NCBI GenBank assembly: GCA_946186505.1
Contig: CAMHNI010000002.1
Location: 154,196 to 218,195, forward strand
From: an uncultured Prevotellaceae bacterium
Lineage (GTDB): Bacteria > Bacteroidota > Bacteroidia > Bacteroidales > Bacteroidaceae
DNA length: 64,000 bases
Reading direction: 5' to 3'
Shown here: piece by piece, positions 36,033 to 43,975 of the stretch
Layout of the letters: every line of letters starts with the position of its first letter
Numbering within the stretch: position 1 is the first letter of the stretch
The notes under the pieces: generated by a model
Databases searched by the model: none
What the model saw: only the letters and a program-made list of their open reading frames with translations
Told to the model about the DNA's origin: nothing
Translations under genes and position numbers: made by a program

Positions 36033-36803
36033 ATGAAGAAAACAGTTCTAATATTGATGATGTCATTGACTGTGCTGTCTGTCTGTGCTGCCGACTATGA
36101 CTATCCCTACCTGACGATAGAGAAGTCGGACGGAACAACATACACCTTGCCATTGACTTCACTCTCGTTCACTGTCAGTGATGGAGGATTGCGGATTTCC
36201 AGCACGGAAATCAGTGAGACTTTGTCATCGGCGGATCTGAGCAAAATGTATTTTGCAAAACCGGCAAACGTGACCATCCCTGCCATCGGCTGGGCTACCC
36301 TTTACAGCGACTGTACGCTCGATGTCTCAGATTCCCAGCTGACGGCTTACACCGCCAGCTTCGGTGACGAGTCGGCCACGCTGTCACTCGTCAATGCAAT
36401 TCCTGCTCATACGGGCATCATCCTCAAGGGCACAGCAGGAGATTACTCCCTGCCAATAGCCACGTCTGCCAGTGCTGTAGTTGGTAACGACCTCAGCGGC
36501 ACCACATCAGGACTGGCCGCCGGAGACAATTACTATGCACTGACAACCTATAACAATGCCGTGGTTTTCGCTCAGGTGTCTTCGGGGGTTGTCATTCCCG
36601 CCGGGAAGGCTTTCTACGCAGGATCGTCACTGTCGCGTCCTTACTACATCATCGATGGTTCGATGACCGGCATCAGCAACATACCGCTCACCCTTGGCAG
36701 CGAGGATGAGAGCGGCAAGGTTTACAGCCTCAGTGGCCAGCAGGTCAGCCGGCCCAGAAAAGGCATCTATATCGTCCGTGGCAAGAAAGTCGTTGTCAAG
36801 TAA
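36033..36803 (+). CDS. Secreted 256-residue protein sharing the pectinesterase C-terminal module
   Basis: Signal peptide (VLILMMSLTVLSVCAA) and a short N-terminal piece (YPYLTIEKSDGTTYTLPL). From about residue 88 it is collinear with the last ~180 residues of the protein at 28428: VTIPAIGWATLYSD versus VTIPASGYATLASD, then TGIILKGTAGDY versus TGLVLKGTGGSS, and the common end GIYIVRGKKVVVK. It is therefore essentially the C-terminal module on its own. The final peptide resembles the sorting tails of Prevotella surface proteins. No enzymatic motif is visible. Confidence 0.8.
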   Translation: MKKTVLILMMSLTVLSVCAADYDYPYLTIEKSDGTTYTLPLTSLSFTVSDGGLRISSTEISETLSSADLSKMYFAKPANVTIPAIGWATLYSDCTLDVSDSQLTAYTASFGDESATLSLVNAIPAHTGIILKGTAGDYSLPIATSASAVVGNDLSGTTSGLAAGDNYYALTTYNNAVVFAQVSSGVVIPAGKAFYAGSSLSRPYYIIDGSMTGISNIPLTLGSEDESGKVYSLSGQQVSRPRKGIYIVRGKKVVVK

Positions 36804-36821
36804 ATGACGGAGAACCTGACT

Positions 36822-36965
36822 ATGAAGAAAAAGTACGAAACTCCCGCCATAGATTGCCTGGCCATCGGCACCCCTTGGCTGTGTGTGGCTTCTGCTGCCG
36901 ACATCGCTATTGACGTCATAAGTGGTGACAAACTCATTATCGATGACGGTGACGAAATCCTGTAG
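36822..36965 (+). CDS. Small MKKxY peptide, 47 residues
   Basis: Encodes MKKKYETPAIDCLAIGTPWL then CVASAADIAIDVISG and an acidic end (DDGDEIL). It starts 18 bases after the preceding stop, mirroring the gene pair 28428/35689. Its N-terminus and length match that peptide, while the rest has diverged. A terminator follows. Too short for most gene finders, but the repeated arrangement and clear ATG support it. Confidence 0.55.
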   Translation: MKKKYETPAIDCLAIGTPWLCVASAADIAIDVISGDKLIIDDGDEIL

Positions 36966-37017
36966 TCTTCTGTTATGTATCGGATAAAGTGGTGAATAAT
37001 TGCCAAAAGACATAAAA

Positions 37018-37052
37018 AATCCGGATGACGTGCAGTCATTCGGATTTTTTTT
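37018..37052 (+). terminator. Intrinsic terminator before yidC
   Basis: AATCCGGATGAC pairs with GTCATTCGGATT (one mismatch) around a 5-base loop, followed by a run of T. It ends 2 bases before the yidC -7 element. Confidence 0.85.
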
Positions 37053-37053
37053 G

Positions 37054-37061
37054 TACCTTTG
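37054..37061 (+). promoter_or_regulatory. -7 promoter element for yidC
   Basis: TACCTTTG, 41 bases before ATG 37103. Its -33 position falls inside the terminator stem, so the two signals share sequence. Confidence 0.72.
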
Positions 37062-37102
37062 CACCTTGATTTGATACATACAACCATAAAAGCAAGAAAA
37101 TA

Positions 37103-38983
37103 ATGAACAGAGACACCCTGATAGGATTTGTGTTGATAGGACTGGTACTCATAGGTTTCAGCTGGTGGAACACACCGTCGGCAGAGCAGATAGAGGCCCA
37201 GCGCCATGAGGACAGCATAGCCGCCGTGATGAAAGACAATGCCTTGCGCAAGCAGGCCGAGGAAGCCAAGCGGCAGGCCGAGGCCGAAGAGGCCGCTAAG
37301 AACGACTCCTCTAGCCTGTTCTTCTCGGCACTGAACGGTCAGAACAGCCAGGTGGTGCTGAAGAATGACAAAGTGGAACTGACCTTCAACACCAAGGGAG
37401 GCACTGTCAGCAAGGCCGTCATCCGCAACTTCGAGGACAAGGATGGTGCCAAGGATGTGACGCTGTTTGACGAGAATACCCAGCAGATGAACTTCATGCT
37501 GGCCGGTAAGCAGGAGAACATCATCACCCAGGACCTTTTCTTCACACCGTCAAACCAGAGCGACTCGACCGTCACCATGACGGCAATGGCAGGAAACGGT
37601 GGCAGCATCGTGCTGGACTACCGCCTTGGCAAGGATTACCTGCTGCACTTCACGCTTCGCACCAACGGACTGAGCGGTCTCTTCGCTCCAAACTATAACG
37701 CGATGGACATCGAGTGGCGCGACCTGGCCCGTCAGCAGGAGAAGGGCTTTACATTCGAGAACCGCTATTCGACGCTGACCTACAGGGAGAAGGACGGTTC
37801 GACAGACTATCTGAGCGAGACATCGGAGAAAATTGACGAGGAAATAGAAGAGACGCTCGACTGGGTGGCCTTCAAGAACCAGTTCTTCTCGGCTGCGCTT
37901 ATCTCGAAGGACGACTTCATGGGCGGTTCACTGATGACCAGCGTGCCACAGGAGAAGAATTCTGGCTACCTGAAACAGTTTGTCGCCAAACTGAAGACAA
38001 AGTTTGACCCGTCGGGCATTCAGCCCTCTGAATTCGAGATGTACCTCGGCCCCAACGATTTCCGCCTCATCAAGGACGTTGAGGAGCAGAGTACTTTCGG
38101 TAAGGACCTCGACCTGGAGCAGCTCGTTTACCTCGGCTGGCCCCTGTTCCGCATCATCAACCGCTGGTTCACCATCTACGTCTTCGACTGGCTGACGCAA
38201 TGGGGCTTCTCCATGGGTGTGGTGCTCATCCTGATAACCTTGCTGTTGAAGGTCATCACCTTCCCGATGGTGAAGAAGAGCTATATGTCATCGGCTAAAA
38301 TGCGCGTGCTGAAGCCGAAACTCGAAGAGGCTACCAAACAGTACGACAAGCCCGAGGATGCCATGCAGAAGCAGCAGGCCATGATGCAACTCTATTCGCA
38401 GTATGGTGTCAGCCCGCTGTCAGGCTGTCTGCCGATGTTCATCCAGATGCCTATCTGGATTGCCATGTTTAACTTCGTGCCTAACGCCATACAGTTGCGC
38501 CGTGAGTCATTCCTGTGGATTGACGACCTCTCGACATACGACCCCATCGTGGAGTGGAGCACCAACATCTGGGGTATCGGCGACCACCTGTCGCTCACCT
38601 GCATCCTCTTCTGCGTGTCGAATGTGCTCTACAGCTATATGACCATGCGCCAGCAGAAGGACCAGATGGTGGGGCAGCAGGCTGAGCAGATGAAGATGAT
38701 GCAGTGGATGATGTACCTCATGCCGGTCATGTTCTTCTTTATGTTCAACGACTATAGCAGCGGCCTGAACTTCTACTATTTCATCTCGTTGTTCATGTCG
38801 GCAGCCATTATGTTCGTGCTTCGTAAGACTACCAACGACGAGAAGCTTCTGGCCATCCTTGAGGCAAGGTACAAGGAGAACAAGGCCAACCCGAAGAAGC
38901 AGAGTGGACTGGCTGCCCGCCTCGAAGCCATGCAAAAGCAGGCAGAGGAACTGCAACGTCAGCGGATGCAGCAGAAGAAATAA
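37103..38983 (+). CDS. yidC: Membrane protein insertase YidC
   Basis: 626 residues, Bacteroidetes type. An N-terminal membrane helix (LIGFVLIGLVLIGFSWWN), a large periplasmic beta domain (to about 350), then the conserved five-helix core: FPMVKKSYMSSAKMRVLKPK (the cytoplasmic coiled region), SPLSGCLPMFIQMPIWIAMF and the later MMYLMPVMFFFMFND. It inserts and folds inner-membrane proteins with or without SecYEG. The C-terminus is glutamine- and lysine-rich (LQRQRMQQKK), as usual for ribosome contact. It has its own promoter and a strong terminator. Confidence 0.97.
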   Translation: MNRDTLIGFVLIGLVLIGFSWWNTPSAEQIEAQRHEDSIAAVMKDNALRKQAEEAKRQAEAEEAAKNDSSSLFFSALNGQNSQVVLKNDKVELTFNTKGGTVSKAVIRNFEDKDGAKDVTLFDENTQQMNFMLAGKQENIITQDLFFTPSNQSDSTVTMTAMAGNGGSIVLDYRLGKDYLLHFTLRTNGLSGLFAPNYNAMDIEWRDLARQQEKGFTFENRYSTLTYREKDGSTDYLSETSEKIDEEIEETLDWVAFKNQFFSAALISKDDFMGGSLMTSVPQEKNSGYLKQFVAKLKTKFDPSGIQPSEFEMYLGPNDFRLIKDVEEQSTFGKDLDLEQLVYLGWPLFRIINRWFTIYVFDWLTQWGFSMGVVLILITLLLKVITFPMVKKSYMSSAKMRVLKPKLEEATKQYDKPEDAMQKQQAMMQLYSQYGVSPLSGCLPMFIQMPIWIAMFNFVPNAIQLRRESFLWIDDLSTYDPIVEWSTNIWGIGDHLSLTCILFCVSNVLYSYMTMRQQKDQMVGQQAEQMKMMQWMMYLMPVMFFFMFNDYSSGLNFYYFISLFMSAAIMFVLRKTTNDEKLLAILEARYKENKANPKKQSGLAARLEAMQKQAEELQRQRMQQKK

Positions 38984-38995
38984 AAAAAAGAGAAG

Positions 38996-39033
38996 AAATA
39001 TTCCGAAACACTCACTCGTTTCGGAATATTTTA
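38996..39033 (+). terminator. Intrinsic terminator after yidC
   Basis: AAATATTCCGAAAC pairs with GTTTCGGAATATTT across a short loop, then T residues. It ends next to the tkt promoter element. Confidence 0.82.
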
Positions 39034-39034
39034 G

Positions 39035-39042
39035 TATCTTTG
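39035..39042 (+). promoter_or_regulatory. -7 promoter element for tkt
   Basis: TATCTTTG, 37 bases before ATG 39080, directly after the yidC terminator. Confidence 0.72.
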
Positions 39043-39079
39043 TGCCCAAAACGAAACTTATTATTAATATATTGGTATT

Positions 39080-41092
39080 ATGAACGACAACAAAGTTATG
39101 AACATGGCAGCGGACAACATCCGAATCCTTGCTGCCTCGATGGTTGAAAAAGCTAAGAGTGGTCACCCCGGCGGCGCCATGGGTGGTGCAGACTTCATCA
39201 ACACACTGTACAGTGAGTTCCTCGTTTACGACCCTGAGAATCCTGCATGGGAAGGACGCGACCGTTTCTTCCTCGACCCGGGGCATATGGCTCCGATGCT
39301 TTACAGCCAGCTCGCTCTTATCGGAAAATATACACTGGAGGATCTGAAGAACCTGCGTCAGTGGGGTTCAGTAACTCCTGGTCACCCCGAGCGTGAGATT
39401 GAACGCGGCATTGAGAACACATCTGGTCCCCTCGGACAGGGTCACACCTTCGCTGTGGGTGCTGCCATCGCCGCCAAGTTCCTCAAGGCTCGTCTGGGCG
39501 ATGTCATGAACCAGACCATCTATGCCTACATCTCTGACGGTGGTGTGCAGGAGGAGATTTCGCAGGGCGCAGGTCGTATTGCCGGTAACCTCGGACTGGA
39601 CAACCTCATTATGTTCTATGACGCCAATGATATCCAGCTCTCTACGAAGACTGAGGTGGTGACCTGCGAGGACACCGCTAAGAAATATGAGTCTTGGGGT
39701 TGGTATGTTCAGAAGATTGACGGTAACGACGTTGACCAGATTCGTGAGGCAATCAAGAAAGCCCAGGCTGAGACCGCCCGTCCGAGTCTGATTATCGGTC
39801 ACTGCGTCATGGGTAAGGGTGCCCGCAAGGCCGACGGATCTTCTTACGAGTCGAACTGTGCTACCCACGGTGCTCCCCTCGGTGGTGATGCCTATATCAA
39901 CACGATGAAGAACCTGGGTGCTGATCCCGAGAATCCGTTCCAGATCTTCCCCGAAGTTCAGGAACTTTACGCAAAGCGTGCTGAAGAGCTGAAGAAGATT
40001 GTGGCTGAGCGTTATGCTGCTAAGGCCGAGTGGGCTAAGGCTAACCCCGAGAAGGCAGCCCAGCTCGAAGAGTGGTTCAGCGGCAAGGCTCCGAAGATTG
40101 ACTGGAGCAAGGTTGAGCAGAAGGCAGGTAGCGCTACCCGTAGTGCTAGTGCAGCTGTTCTCGGTCAGCTTGCCGAGCAGGTGCCCAACATGATTTGTGC
40201 TTCTGCCGACCTGTCCAACTCAGACAACACCAACGGCTTCCTGAAGAAGACCAAGGATTTGGTAAAGGGCGACTTCAGCGGTGCATTCTTTGAGGCTGGC
40301 GTGGCTGAGCTGACGATGGCTTGCTGCTGCATCGGTATGGCTCTGCATGGTGGTGTCATCCCCGCCTGCGGTACCTTCTTCGTATTCAGCGATTATATGA
40401 AGCCCGCCGTACGTATGGCTGCCCTGATGGAACTGCCCGTGAAGTTCATCTGGACTCACGATGCCTTCCGTGTTGGTGAGGATGGTCCTACCCACGAGCC
40501 CGTTGAGCAGGAGGCACAGATCCGTCTGATGGAGAAGCTGAAGAACCACCACGGCAAGAACTCTGTGCTCGTTGTTCGTCCTGCCGATGCCGAGGAGACC
40601 ACCGTCTGCTGGCGCATGGCTATGGAGAACACAGATACCCCGACAGCTCTTATCTTCTCACGTCAGAACATCGAGATGCTGCCCGAGGGCAACGACTATA
40701 CTCAGGCTACTAAGGGTGCCTACGTGGTTGCTGGTTCTGATGCCGACTATGACGTTATCCTTCTGGCTTCAGGTTCCGAAGTCTCTACCCTTGAGGCTGG
40801 TGCCAAGCTGCTTGCTGCCGACGGCATCAAGACACGTGTAGTCAGCGTTCCTTCTGAGGGACTGTTCCGCAGCCAGTCGAAGGAATATCAGCAGAGTGTG
40901 CTGCCCGCAGGCAAGAAGAAGTTTGGTCTGACCGCTGGTCTGCCTGTCAACCTCGAAGGCCTGGTAGGTGCCGATGGTACCGTCTGGGGTCTCGAGAGCT
41001 TCGGCTTCTCTGCTCCCTACAAGGTGCTCGACGAGAAGCTCGGCTTCACGGGTCAGAATGTATATGAGCAGGTGAAGAAGCTGCTGGCATAG
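39080..41092 (+). CDS. tkt: Transketolase
   Basis: 670 residues, the full one-chain form. Thiamine-diphosphate enzyme of the non-oxidative pentose phosphate pathway that moves two-carbon units. Visible motifs: KSGHPGGAMGGADF near the N-terminus, the cofactor motif SDGGVQEEISQGAGRIAG with IMFYDANDI downstream, and in the pyrimidine domain EAGVAELTMACCCIGMALHG and THDAFRVGEDGPTHEPVEQ. The ribose-5-phosphate isomerase gene follows, so the two pentose phosphate steps are adjacent although each has its own promoter. Confidence 0.97.
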   Translation: MNDNKVMNMAADNIRILAASMVEKAKSGHPGGAMGGADFINTLYSEFLVYDPENPAWEGRDRFFLDPGHMAPMLYSQLALIGKYTLEDLKNLRQWGSVTPGHPEREIERGIENTSGPLGQGHTFAVGAAIAAKFLKARLGDVMNQTIYAYISDGGVQEEISQGAGRIAGNLGLDNLIMFYDANDIQLSTKTEVVTCEDTAKKYESWGWYVQKIDGNDVDQIREAIKKAQAETARPSLIIGHCVMGKGARKADGSSYESNCATHGAPLGGDAYINTMKNLGADPENPFQIFPEVQELYAKRAEELKKIVAERYAAKAEWAKANPEKAAQLEEWFSGKAPKIDWSKVEQKAGSATRSASAAVLGQLAEQVPNMICASADLSNSDNTNGFLKKTKDLVKGDFSGAFFEAGVAELTMACCCIGMALHGGVIPACGTFFVFSDYMKPAVRMAALMELPVKFIWTHDAFRVGEDGPTHEPVEQEAQIRLMEKLKNHHGKNSVLVVRPADAEETTVCWRMAMENTDTPTALIFSRQNIEMLPEGNDYTQATKGAYVVAGSDADYDVILLASGSEVSTLEAGAKLLAADGIKTRVVSVPSEGLFRSQSKEYQQSVLPAGKKKFGLTAGLPVNLEGLVGADGTVWGLESFGFSAPYKVLDEKLGFTGQNVYEQVKKLLA

Positions 41093-41156
41093 ACTTCTTA
41101 ACAACTCAAAATCTTAACTTCTTCAGAAAGTTGAGATATTCATTGTTTACAGTACA

Positions 41157-41194
41157 AAAAAGCGTGATATTCTTTTGAGTATCGCGCTTTTTTT
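41157..41194 (+). terminator. Intrinsic terminator after tkt
   Basis: AAAAAGCGTGATA pairs with TATCGCGCTTTTT, with one G-T wobble, followed by T residues that run up to the rpiB promoter. Confidence 0.82.
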
Positions 41195-41195
41195 G

Positions 41196-41203
41196 TACCT
41201 TTG
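41196..41203 (+). promoter_or_regulatory. -7 promoter element for rpiB
   Basis: TACCTTTG, 29 bases before ATG 41233. The third terminator-then-promoter junction with the same tight layout in this stretch. Confidence 0.72.
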
Positions 41204-41232
41204 TGGCAAAATTGTGAAAACAATAAAAGACT

Positions 41233-41670
41233 ATGGAAATTAAGACAGTAGGACTGGCCAGCGACCATGCCGGCTTTGCATTGAAACAGTTTGTGAAGAA
41301 GTATCTCGAAGAGAAGGGATATGAGTACAAGGACTATGGTACATACACGGAGGATTCGTGTGACTACAGTGACTTCGGTCATGCTCTGGCTCGCGGCATC
41401 GAGCAGGGTGAGGTCTTCCCCGGCATCGCCATCTGTGGCAGTGGCGAAGGTATCAACATGACGCTGAACAAACACCAGTCTATACGTGCCGGATTGTGCT
41501 GGATTCCTGAGATTGCCCATCTTATCCGTCAGCATAACAATGCCAATGTGCTGGTGATGCCTGGACGGTTCATTGATGAGGAAATGGCCCGCAAGATTAT
41601 GGACGAGTACTTTGCTACGGAGTTTGAGGGCGGACGTCATCAGAAACGTATTGACAAGATTCCCGTCTGA
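41233..41670 (+). CDS. rpiB: Ribose-5-phosphate isomerase B
   Basis: 145 residues, normal for RpiB/LacAB. Begins VGLASDHAGFALKQFVKKYL, with the active-site aspartate-histidine pair, then SCDYSDFGHALARGIEQGE and AICGSGEGINMTLNK, where the catalytic cysteine lies. It interconverts ribulose-5- and ribose-5-phosphate. Downstream of transketolase in the pentose phosphate pathway. truA follows after 29 bases and is probably cotranscribed. Confidence 0.95.
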   Translation: MEIKTVGLASDHAGFALKQFVKKYLEEKGYEYKDYGTYTEDSCDYSDFGHALARGIEQGEVFPGIAICGSGEGINMTLNKHQSIRAGLCWIPEIAHLIRQHNNANVLVMPGRFIDEEMARKIMDEYFATEFEGGRHQKRIDKIPV

Positions 41671-41699
41671 GTGTAAGTGAGTGGCCTTGTAGCTTTGCA

Positions 41700-42437
41700 A
41701 TGAGGTTTTTTGTGACATTCAGCTACGACGGCAGCTGTTATCATGGGTGGCAGATTCAGCCTAATGGCGATTCTGTACAGGCACAGCTGCAACGGGCGTT
41801 GTCGTTGTTGTTGCGTGATGAAATAATCGTGACAGGAGCGGGACGTACGGATGCTGGCGTGCATGCCCGGATGATGGTGGCACACTTTGACTATGAGTCG
41901 GATATTGACGGTAGGCAGTTGGCTTACAAACTGAATAAGCTGCTACCCCGTGATATTGCCGTCGCTCAGGTTGAACGTGTGGCCGATGACTTGCATGCAC
42001 GTTTTTCGGCAACCAGTCGGATGTACCGTTACTACTTGCATACTGAGAAGAATCCGTTTTTAAGAAATACTTCTTGTGAATTGCATTATCCGTTGGATTT
42101 CAATAAGATGAACGAGGCGGCTCGTGTTTTGATGGAATATGAGGACTTTGGAGCTTTCTGTAAAGCACATGCAGATGTGAAGACCACGCTTTGTCATGTT
42201 ACTGTGGCAGAATGGCATCAGACCAGTCCTACTACATGGTACTTCGAAATACGTGCTAACCGCTTCTTGCGTAATATGGTGAGAGCCGTCGTCGGAACCC
42301 TTGTCGATGTTGGTCGTGGACGAGTGTCACTGGAAGACTTTAGAAAGATTGTGGAAGGAAAAAAGAGGACAGAGGCAGGCGAGTCAATGCCCGCTCACGC
42401 CCTATTTCTTGAGGATGTCACATATCCAAAACTGTAA
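41700..42437 (+). CDS. truA: tRNA pseudouridine(38-40) synthase
   Basis: 245 residues. Makes pseudouridine at positions 38-40 of tRNA anticodon arms. The catalytic aspartate is in GAGRTDAGVHA near residue 52. Other TruA motifs are SYDGSCYHGWQIQPNGDSVQ at the start and RFLRNMVRAVVGTLVDVGRG near the end. Length is typical. It probably shares the rpiB promoter and leads into the transporter gene after a short AT-rich repeat. Confidence 0.96.
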   Translation: MRFFVTFSYDGSCYHGWQIQPNGDSVQAQLQRALSLLLRDEIIVTGAGRTDAGVHARMMVAHFDYESDIDGRQLAYKLNKLLPRDIAVAQVERVADDLHARFSATSRMYRYYLHTEKNPFLRNTSCELHYPLDFNKMNEAARVLMEYEDFGAFCKAHADVKTTLCHVTVAEWHQTSPTTWYFEIRANRFLRNMVRAVVGTLVDVGRGRVSLEDFRKIVEGKKRTEAGESMPAHALFLEDVTYPKL

Positions 42438-42467
42438 AATGTAAATCGTCAAATTGTAAATCCTCCG

Positions 42468-43385
42468 ATGTGGCTGTTTTTAGCTTTTATGTCGGCAGTT
42501 CTTTTGGGCTGCTATGACTCGTTTAAGAAAAATGCCCTGAAGGCAAATGCTGTCATTCCTGTGCTGACGCTGAACACGTTGTTCTCGTCGCTCATTTTCT
42601 TACCGTTTATTGTTCTTAGTGGCACAAGCAATGTGCTTGATACTACCATCTTTCATGTTGGTTCAGGCGGCTGGGACGTTCACAAGTACATTGTTCTGAA
42701 GTCCGTCATCGTGCTGTCGAGCTGGGTTTTGGGCTATTTCGGCATGAAACACCTGCCACTGACGATTGTCGGTCCCATCAATGCCACACGTCCTGTGATG
42801 GTACTGGTTGGTGCCTTGCTTGTGTTCGGTGAGCGACTGAATGTGTGGCAGTGGATAGGTGTGTTGTTAGCCGTAGCGTCGTTTCTGTTGCTGAGTCGAA
42901 GCGGAAAGAAGGAAGGCATAGACTTTAAGCATGACCACTGGATTTACATGATTGTCGGTGCGGCGGTATTAGGAGCTTTGAGCGGACTATACGACAAATA
43001 CCTGATGGCTCCTGTTGAAGAGGGTGGGGTAGGATTGGATCGCATGATGGTGCAATCGTGGTACAACATCTACCAGCTGCTGATGATGACCGCCATGTTG
43101 TTCCTGCTCTGGTGGCCGAAACACAAGGAGACGACACCCTTCCACTGGTCGTGGTCTATTCTTGGGGTGAGTCTGTTCCTGTCGGCAGCTGATTTCATGT
43201 ATTTTTATTCACTGTCGTTGCCCTCGGCCATGATCAGCATCGTGTCGATGGTGCGGCGCGGCTCGGTGGTCGTCAGCTTCCTGTTCGGTGCCCTGTTCTT
43301 TCATGAAAAGAACCTGCGTGCCAAGGCGCTTGACCTGGCGTTGGTGCTGCTTGGCATGCTGTTTCTCTACATCGGTTCGCACTAA
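42468..43385 (+). CDS. EamA/DMT-family transporter
   Basis: 305 residues with ten hydrophobic helices in two halves, the drug/metabolite transporter arrangement. The first half ends with a typical EamA stretch (GPINATRPVMVLVGALLVFG, then WIGVLLAVASFLLLSRSGKK). The second half repeats it (PSAMISIVSMVRRGSVVVSF and a final helix). Substrate is unknown. It follows truA by 30 bases and ends before the Fur-family promoter. Confidence 0.85.
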   Translation: MWLFLAFMSAVLLGCYDSFKKNALKANAVIPVLTLNTLFSSLIFLPFIVLSGTSNVLDTTIFHVGSGGWDVHKYIVLKSVIVLSSWVLGYFGMKHLPLTIVGPINATRPVMVLVGALLVFGERLNVWQWIGVLLAVASFLLLSRSGKKEGIDFKHDHWIYMIVGAAVLGALSGLYDKYLMAPVEEGGVGLDRMMVQSWYNIYQLLMMTAMLFLLWWPKHKETTPFHWSWSILGVSLFLSAADFMYFYSLSLPSAMISIVSMVRRGSVVVSFLFGALFFHEKNLRAKALDLALVLLGMLFLYIGSH

Positions 43386-43443
43386 ATGGACGGTTTATAA
43401 ATAAAAATGTTGTTAAACGCTCGGTAGTTTGCTTTTTTCTTTG

Positions 43444-43451
43444 TATCTTTG
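43444..43451 (+). promoter_or_regulatory. -7 promoter element for the Fur-family gene
   Basis: TATCTTTG. The expected transcription start, about 7 bases downstream, falls at or just before the ATG at 43460, which argues for the second ATG at 43475 as the real start of the gene. Confidence 0.7.
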
Positions 43452-43474
43452 CACGGTTTATGAAGTCAACGACA

Positions 43475-43975
43475 ATGAAAGATAGTGTCAGGTCAGCAGT
43501 GGAGCAGATACTCGACAGCTACTTGGAGATGAACAACCACCGCAAAACACCTGAGCGGTATGCTATTCTGCGTGCTGTTTACAACACGAACGGCCATTTC
43601 ACGCTGGATGAGTTAGGAGAAAAACTCAGTGCGGAATATAAGTTCCCTGTGAGCAGGGCAACTTTGTATAACACGCTGAACCTGTTCATGGAGCTGCGGC
43701 TGGTCATCCGCCACCGTTTTCAGGGAACAACGAAATATGAGGCTTGTTATGACAACAACTCCCACTGCCACCAGATGTGTACCGTCTGCGGCAAGGTGAC
43801 CGAGGTTTATTCGCCTGAGATATCACAAGCTATTGAAGAGTTACACTTGAAGCGGTTCCGCAAGGACGGCTTCACCTTATATATATATGGTATCTGCTCG
43901 ACTTGTCAAGCTAAGATTACCCGTCAGAAGAATACGAAGAGAATAAAATCAGATAACGACAATGAATCAAGGTAA
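43475..43975 (+). CDS. Fur-family transcription regulator
   Basis: About 166 residues. A winged-helix domain (RKTPERYAILRAVYNTNGHF, ATLYNTLNLFMELRLV) followed by the dimer domain with metal ligands: NNSHCHQMCTVCGKVTEV (two-cysteine group) and the late CSTCQ, forming a structural CxxC...CxxC zinc site. It represses genes in response to metal or peroxide; which of the Fur, Zur or PerR roles applies is not clear from sequence. The ATG at 43460 lies only 8 bases after the -7 element, so I use 43475. It overlaps purA by 14 bases. Confidence 0.9.
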   Translation: MKDSVRSAVEQILDSYLEMNNHRKTPERYAILRAVYNTNGHFTLDELGEKLSAEYKFPVSRATLYNTLNLFMELRLVIRHRFQGTTKYEACYDNNSHCHQMCTVCGKVTEVYSPEISQAIEELHLKRFRKDGFTLYIYGICSTCQAKITRQKNTKRIKSDNDNESR

